Below, piece after piece: positions 58,057 through 64,000 of a DNA stretch of 64,000 nucleotides (position 1 is its first letter; every line of letters starts with the position of its first letter). This DNA comes from Brasenia schreberi. Its lineage: Eukaryota; Streptophyta; Magnoliopsida; Nymphaeales; Cabombaceae. The notes below the pieces were generated by a model. It saw only the letters and a program-made list of their open reading frames with translations. It did no database searches and was not told the origin of the DNA. The position numbers and the translations under genes are program-made. The stretch covers positions 12,825,501 through 12,889,500 of the forward strand of contig JAYKKT010000079.1 in the NCBI GenBank assembly GCA_036023115.1, given 5' to 3'.

Positions 58057-59190
58057 ATCATTAATCAAAATTAATTTGGTTAATGAAAAAGAATAAACAC
58101 CCTTAGATTTTTCTTCCCAGAATTTTCTTAGAGTGTGGGTTTCTCACTTTTTCGATAGAATCTCCTTTCTTGGGTCACCCTATTTTGATGGGGAGAGGAC
58201 CTCTGTCTAGTCAAGGGGACTTGACATGACTGATAGATGACTCATGACCATGCATGAATGATGCCTTTGTGGATGCCCATGTGCATGAAGTGTGTGAAAT
58301 AGATGAAGTGTATTTAGAGGCCTCTGCAAACCATTTTGGAGATTTTGGTGAGAACCCATGAAGGTTGGCTGCCCCAAGTGGGATGACTTCTACATTGTTC
58401 TTATTTGATGCCTTAGGTTTTGTAAAAATCATTTTAAAAGGATGCTCCCTTTTGCCTCAATCAAAAGGGACATTCATCTCTTACATTTCCCTTCACTTTT
58501 GTTTTAATGCCCATTACTTTGGAGAGATTTTAGAAAAACATAGTGACATTTCAAAACACCATTTCCCATACTAAAAGGGCTAGTGCTCAAACATAATGAA
58601 ATCCAAATTAGTAGGTTCTATTTCTACTTTAGGATTATAATGACAAACCTTTTTTCCTTTGGGATAAGCTGTAGGGGAATGAGTAATGAGTTTCCCATGA
58701 TCCCTTCTTAAGCATTCTGTGGTATAACAAAAAGGAGATTTTTGAGGAAAATCATTGTATGAGCTTTGACTTTTCTTTTTCTTTTCTTTCATAGGAAATC
58801 TCTATATTGGAGGTTTTATTTTTTCTCTTTCTTTGTAGGAAGATCTCTATATTGGAGATTTGTTTTCTTTTTTTTTTATTTTGACCTTTTCACCAATTTT
58901 CCTTTGGAGACAATGAGATGGGGAAACAACTTATCCCTTTAGATACTCGATCTAGTCAAGTGTACCCTATTTCATAATAGCACATAATATTTGAAAATAT
59001 TTTGTAAGTGAACTAGGTCTTATCTTATAAAATAACAATTTTTAAAATATCATTTAATGATTTTTGAAAACACTTCACTTTTCATAGAGCATCAATCCCT
59101 AGTTAAGAGGCATAAATTAGACTTAGTCCCTTCTTCAAGAAACTAAAGAAAATCTTTTAAAAAATCCTTTCAAAAAGAATTTATGGTAGA
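58057..59190 (-). other. 3' noncoding region of the related gypsy element
   Basis: Between integrase end and PPT. T-rich, no coding signal. 58590-58710 matches 43960-44110 of the composite, and 58790-58870 has two units of the minisatellite seen at 44190-44390. Confidence 0.6.
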
Positions 59191-59192
59191 CA

Positions 59193-60330
59193 CTAAACAT
59201 AATATTTTTTCAAGTATTGGGCATTTATAGGGTCTACTAAGTTTCTTCCCTCGGCATCAATTAACCAATAGGCATTGTTGGTTGTTGCCCCTCTTGCAAC
59301 ATAGGGACCTTCCCGTTTGGGTTGCCACTTTCCAAGAGGATGTGATCCTCGATAGTGTATGGTTTTTAATACAAGATCTCCTATGTTGAAGTGGCGAGCC
59401 TTTATGTTTTTCTCATAATATCGGGCTATTCTTTGTCGATATACATGTGCATGATCCATGACAAGTAGCCTCTTTTCATGAAGCAAGTCAAGCTTAGCAA
59501 GTCTAGCTTGTTGTAGGGTGTCTATGGGTAGATCAAGTGTCTTGGATATATGGAATGAATATAACTTGGTATGAATGGGGAGTATGTAATTTGTCCCATA
59601 GACCAACTCAAAAGGCGTGGCATTTGTTTGAGTATGAATGAATGTCCTATAATCCCATAATGCTTCATCTAACTTCTCATGTCATGCCCTACCCTTTTCT
59701 AGTGTTTTCTCAATGATGCTTATGAGGGTCTTGTTTGTGGCTTCGGCTTGGCCATTGCCTTTAGGGTAGTAGGGTAATGAGAAATGTTGTGTGATGCTAT
59801 AGGTCTTACGCAACATTTCTACCTTCTCATTTTTGAATGGAGTGCCATTATTCGACACTAGGTCCCTCTAGACTCCAAATTGAGTCAAGATGTTTTTCTT
59901 AATGAATTGACTACATGTTGTCCTTGAACATTTGTCAAGGAGGTAACTTCAACCCATTTAGAAAAATATTTAGTGGCTCCTAAATGAACTTGTGTCCATT
60001 GGATGCTACGGGTGAGATTGGTCCAATGATGTGAAATGCCCACATGGTGAAGGGACATAAGCTAATGATGAAATATAATGAAGATGATGGAATGTGAATG
60101 GTGTGCCCATGCACTTGACATTGATGACACTTCCTAACATGGTCATAACAATCTTGTTTCAGGGTGGACCAAAAATAACCTGCTCTAAGTATTTTCATGG
60201 CCATCATATTGGAATTGACATGACCTCCACATTCTCCATCATGGAATTCATGTAGAATGGTCTTAGCCTCATTGTGGTCGACACATCGCAAGAAGATGCT
60301 TGAAAAGCTCTTTTTATACAAAATTCATCT
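59193..60330 (-). pseudogene. Gypsy integrase, three recognisable parts
   Basis: Zinc-binding part (60321-60060): H.FHDGECGGH...KILRAGYFWSTLKQD, then CYDHVRKCHQCQ, the HHCC pattern. Core part (about 60000-59620, broken by stops and shifts): NGTPFKNEKVEMLRK and GNGQAEATNKTLISIIEKTL hold two of the catalytic acidic residues (Asp of the NGTPF block region and the Glu of GNGQAEATN). C-terminal part (59606-59193, open 137 codons): MVYGTNYILPI, RQRIARYYEKNIKARHFNIG, then DLVLKTIHYRGSHPLGKW and GPYVA, the SH3-like C-terminal domain. Integrase inserts element DNA into the chromosome. Confidence 0.85.
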
Positions 60331-60342
60331 CAAAACAACATA

Positions 60343-61140
60343 TCATGTTGAGATTTTTTGAATGGAATCTTTATCTTTAAAATAAGCAAATTCAGGAAAT
60401 CCTCCATTTTCTAAAAAGTTTTTAATGTCTTGAAACCAAGGAGTTTCTTCTTGATTTTGATCATTTTGGTAAATCTCCAAATCTTGAATCGATGGAGTGG
60501 GTAGATATAGGATCTCTAGGGATCGAGCACCTAGAGTAGGGTCGACCCTTAGAGATGGTCCTAAAGAGGAGAGAGAATCAACCACGATATTATCCTCTCT
60601 ACCAATGTGTGTGAGTGTGCATGACTTGAATTAATCAACCAACTTGGTGGCCAGCTATCGAATCAGTTTTTCATTTTTCACTTACTAATTTTTCAAAACT
60701 TTGTTTATTACAAGCATGAAATCTCTAAAGACTTCAATGCACTATGCCCCTAGTTTTTGCAAAATTTTTAGGCCTTGCATGAGTGCCTTATATTCAACCA
60801 CATTATTTGAGCAAGGAAAATCTAAGTGAAATGATATTGGGATTTTTCTTTTTTTAGGGGATATGAGAATGATGCCTACGCCTGCCCCTTGCCTATTTCT
60901 TGCCCATCAAAATACATTTTTCATACTTGATTTTCATTATAACAATTGGACAATACATGATAGTCCCAACCATTTGTTAATATACCCTCATCAGGCATTT
61001 CATCGAGTATGGGATATGTATCTCCAAGGGGAAGATTAACCACACGATCGACTAGAGCTTGTCCCTTGATGGAGTTTTGGTGATGAAATTTTAAGTCATT
61101 TTTCATCAAGATAAGCTCTCATTTGCCTAGCCCACCTGTT
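60343..61140 (-). pseudogene. Gypsy RNase H segment
   Basis: The conceptual minus-strand reading at about 60950-60560 gives FDG.K...GAGAGIILISP, FHLDFPCSNNVVEYKALMQG and then EDNIVVDSLSSLG, the pattern of the second, archaeal-like RNase H of plant Tat-type elements. The open part 60585-60343 is the linker to integrase. Further upstream (61109-60921) lies a short open connection. Stops interrupt the domain. Confidence 0.65.
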
Positions 61141-61514
61141 AGGATAGGTTTTTTGGAAAGATGCTTGATAGGGTCAAGTTTAGACACTATTCAAATTTCA
61201 TGATTCAAGAAATAATGTCTAAATTTTTGATATGCCTATACCAAGGCCAAACACGTTTTCTCCATGGCTTGATAATTCCTTTCATATGCTAATAAAGTTT
61301 TTGAAATATAGTAAATGACATACTCTTTAAGGCTATCATCTTCATATTACACAAGTAAAGCACCCAATGCATTTTCATGGATGAAAAGATACAAAAGCAA
61401 ATGTTTTCTTGTCTTTGGAGGATTTACTAAATAAGTTTTAATCTTTCAAAAGCTTCTTGACACTCAGAATCCCAAAAAAAGTTGACACCTTTTCTCAAGA
61501 GCTTATTAAAGGAT

Positions 61515-62300
61515 TCACACTTGGGTTAAGTTGGAGGGTGGAGGCATGTCTATGATGGCTCGACACTTAGAGGGGTTGACCTCTATGCCCCTTTGGCTAA
61601 CCATGATCTCTAAAAGCTTTCTCAATTCCACTCCAAATACAAATTTTTGAGGATTTAGTTTCACTTTAAAAAGTCTAAATCTTTTAAAAAGATGTTGCAA
61701 AGATTTTATGAGTGCAACGGGTTTTTAATTTTACTAAAAGATCATCTACATACACTTCCAAAAGTTTATGAATTTGGTCATGGAAAATAGTCATCATGGA
61801 TCTTTGGTAAGTGACGCTAGTATTTTTCAAACGAAAGGGCATAACAGTATAATAATATGTACCCCAACGTATGATAAAAGAGGTTTTTGGTTTTGAAGCC
61901 AACTTGATTTGGTTGTCACCCGAATAGTCATCCATAAAAGAAAACATTTTGTGAGCTATGGTACTATCCACTATCAAATCGACATTGGGTAGCGGAAAAT
62001 TATCTTTTGGAGTGACTTTATTTAAATTTCAAAAATCAATGCAAATCCTAATTTTTCCATTGGATTTTCAAACAAAAATAATGTTTGAAAAACAATCAGA
62101 ATAAGCAATGGGTTTTATAAAACCAACCTTTAAAAGATCTTCTAAACCCTCTTTAACTTGGAGATGGATATCGGGATGGATTTTTCTAAGTTTTTGTTTT
62201 TCAAGTTTGACATTGGGTTCTAAAGGTAGACGATACTCCACTATCCTAGGGTCTGATCCGAGCATGTCTTTCATAGGTCCATGCAAACACATCCATGTAT
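61515..62300 (-). pseudogene. Gypsy reverse transcriptase with YVDD
   Basis: Order on the minus strand: HGPMKDMLGSDPRIVEYRLP and VKEGLEDLLKVGFIKPIAYS (62292-62068), a broken stretch, MFSFMDDYSGDNQIKLASKP and TYYYTVMPFRLKN (61977-61810), YQRSMMTIFHDQIHKLLEVY followed by VDDLLVK (to about 61730), and KLNPQKFVFGVELRKLLEIM (61660-61600). YVDD is the catalytic box, and FMDD holds the first catalytic Asp where gypsy RT has FMDG. Frameshifts at about 61690 and 62000 and stops disable it. Confidence 0.85.
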
Positions 62301-62863
62301 GATTTTGAGAAATGTAATGAATATTGCTCTTTTGGATTCATGCAAACAAGTTCCTATCTTGACACATTTGGGGTTAGATTCAGTTCCTACGTTGACCTCT
62401 AAAAAGTCAACTCCCATGAAACTTGAAGGTTTCTCCAAGTCGAGGATTCTATGAAATTTGGGAAGCTCGAAAGTTTAATCATCCTCATGGAAGAGGGGAT
62501 CTAATTCCTTGCTTTGTTCACTCTCAAGTGATTTGATTTCTTGGGAAGAATTATTTACAAGAGAGGGATACAACTTTCGATTGAGAATACACATAGGTTT
62601 TTGCAAAATCAAGTTTTTGATTTGTACATGATTTTAAAAACCTAGTTTTTTGGGATTTTCGTTTTTTCAAATTTTTGTCATTTTATTTGTTTTTTTCAAT
62701 TTTTTGACATTTTCAAGGCAAACTATAGGAGAGGATCTTTTTGGTATTTTCAAAATTTTCTATTGTTTTTGGGTTTTGAAGATTTTCTAAATATATAGTT
62801 TTTTTGGATTTTTATTTTGAAAAGTGCGGTCTTCCATCAAGCCTACAAAGAAAACACTACAAA

Positions 62864-63328
62864 TTAGATTATGAATAGGAGGTCTAAGTTATATGTCTCA
62901 GTGTTAGTGGGCTTTAGGGCACCCTTGACCCAAGTGGTCTTAGGAGGGGTTTCAAGGGGTATCAATGGGTCATAGCCTAATCCATATCGACCCTGGCTTG
63001 GTGAGGGGATGAGAGGTTTCAACCTCCCTTGGCCTTTACTCCCTAGACCTTGATAAGGTGCATATCCCATATTTAACATCATGTTCCAAGGTTTCTTGAG
63101 TTTGGAAAATTTTGTATAAAGAGGATGGTATTGGAACAAGGTGTCATCTTTGGTGTGAGTGGAATTATAAACCTTAACTTGCTTGGCACAGTCTAGGATT
63201 TTGATGGTTTGGGTAGGGAGTGGTTTATGTGGACTTGACTTGGCCTTTGCTTTGCCACATGTTTCACTCAAAATGCAAGGGAAGGTTTGAACTCCCTTGA
63301 GACTTGGGTTGTTTTCTCCGGACACCAC
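62864..63328 (-). pseudogene. Gypsy pol segment between protease and RT, G-patch-like
   Basis: A 154-codon open stretch. After a basic/Pro-rich linker it has KPWNMMLNMGYAPYQGLGSK, then GQGRLKPL and RYGLGYDP, a glycine-patterned G-patch-like block that also occurs in the composite (46772-47014). It ends with a tail before the RT region. Role in the element unknown. Confidence 0.65.
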
Positions 63329-63399
63329 TACAACTTAGTTTTTTCATAGGATTTTGATGCATCTATGAAAGGTTGAAGGAACAACTCAAAGTAAGTGTA

Positions 63400-63650
63400 T
63401 CCAAGGCCTCCCTAACAACAAGTTGTAATGTGGGTTGATTTCTAATACATGAAACAACCCTATATGTGCAATAGGCTTGATTTGAGGAATTGCCATCATA
63501 CCTGGTGATGACAATTGCACTTTATTTTAGTCTTGCTATAGGAACTCCAATTTGGAATGCTACATGTAGAGGAAGGATGTTTAGACCTCCTCTCCATCAA
63601 CCAAGTATTTTTCAAGAGTGTGATGATTCAACACCACATCTATGTGTAAG
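63400..63650 (-). pseudogene. Gypsy retropepsin segment
   Basis: In two frames: LVDG at about 63598-63609 followed, after a one-base shift, by LNILPLHVAFQIGVPIARLK (63580-63520), the retropepsin active-site area (usual pattern D-[TSG]-G-S-S-L-N-V-[LM]-P). Then VLEINPHYNLLLGRPWIH (about 63455-63400), the second conserved protease block before the RT-linker. Confidence 0.7.
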
Positions 63651-64000
63651 GCATGGTTGTGGGTTGTAATGAGTCTACCCAACTCATCTTCGAAAAATAT
63701 AATTGGAGCTTGGATAAGGATGGAAGAGACCAAGAAGGATAATGACTCAGGATTTATGGAAGTGTTAACCTTGGTTTTCTCTAGAATTCCTACTAAGACT
63801 TATCTATGTTTAGGTAAGGTTTGGATCAACTCTAAAATAGACATATTTATTGAGAATTTTGACAAATATTTTTGTAGATCATATTGGGGTAACACAATAT
63901 CTTTAGCTTTGTCCATGCCATGGGATGAGTTTGGAATGCATGCTTTTTGGGAGCCAGGTAGATCCTTTCGAACCTAGTCACCTCCTCAACACTTTCCCTA
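63651..64000. other. Upstream pol/gag sequence of the gypsy element, not resolved
   Basis: Minus-strand text should hold the region before the protease. Only weak resemblance could be read and no gag zinc knuckle is visible. The plus-strand 111-codon frame (63642-63977) is most likely a shadow frame. Confidence 0.35.

Larger units (their letters stand above)
56898..64000 (-). mobile_element. Related Ty3/gypsy element, 3' part, continues beyond window
   Basis: A minus-strand element with 3' LTR (56898-58043), PPT (58044-58056), integrase, RNase H, RT, G-patch-like and protease segments in the gypsy order. The RNase H segment between RT and integrase and the G-patch-like block suggest the Tat-like lineage. 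Many stops and frameshifts are present, so this copy is inactive. The 5' part, gag and 5' LTR lie past 64000. Confidence 0.85.

Noticed and set aside
1..64000. tRNA, rRNA, snRNA genes, CRISPR arrays, bacterial-type operons or ribosome binding sites
   Set aside because: None seen. The window has plant nuclear features, and prokaryotic feature types do not apply.

Overview
The window looks like nuclear DNA of a flowering plant. The evidence is a plant polygalacturonase gene with three short GT-AG introns, remains of a BBX24/25-type B-box gene, plant-type Ty1/copia and Ty3/gypsy LTR retrotransposons, RTE-type LINEs, and long TA microsatellites. It is AT-rich and dominated by transposons. I see one gene that reads as intact, the polygalacturonase at 25952-27756 on the minus strand. 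Everything else that resembles coding sequence is broken or belongs to mobile elements.

Layout. 1-1557: flank with a possible hAT-like MITE and microsatellites. 1558-9214: a very old Ty1/copia element (+) whose two LTRs can still be aligned; a minus-strand LINE fragment (2449-3804) interrupts its gag. 9623-10558: a B-box gene remnant (-) without its first exon and with a frameshift. 12925-16131: an almost full-length RTE-type LINE (+) bounded by a perfect 17-bp target-site duplication. 18990-19895: a polygalacturonase pseudogene (+). 21063-21893: an AT-rich element with about 100-bp terminal inverted repeats. 22000-24150: a second copia remnant, followed by a third LINE fragment (24170-25095). 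25952-27756: the intact polygalacturonase. 28600-30725: a large imperfect inverted repeat. 32690-36450: a decayed gypsy element (+) cut off inside reverse transcriptase.

37316-56879 is one composite insertion. It is a minus-strand Ty3/gypsy element with LTRs of about 3 kb, bounded by a 5-bp duplication CATAC on both outer sides. Three plus-strand copies of the same LTR family have inserted into its two LTRs: a solo LTR in the 3' LTR (38448-41635), a solo LTR in the 5' LTR (48681-51828), and a rearranged LTR-leader-LTR-leader element in the 5' LTR (53677-56304, perfect GAGAT duplication). The host element keeps a PBS, a PPT, a short gag start and a G-patch-like segment, but has lost the RT core and the integrase core, so it is non-autonomous. 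56898-64000 holds the 3' LTR and pol of a related minus-strand gypsy element with recognisable protease, G-patch-like, RT, RNase H and integrase segments. It shares the PPT and 3' region of the composite and runs off the window.

The strongest observations are the fully resolvable nest of same-family insertions, the odd tandem LTR-leader element, the polygalacturonase gene/pseudogene pair in which the pseudogene has lost the catalytic Asp-Asp segment, and the unexplained 2-kb inverted repeat. No cellular operon-like organisation, RNA gene or CRISPR array was seen.
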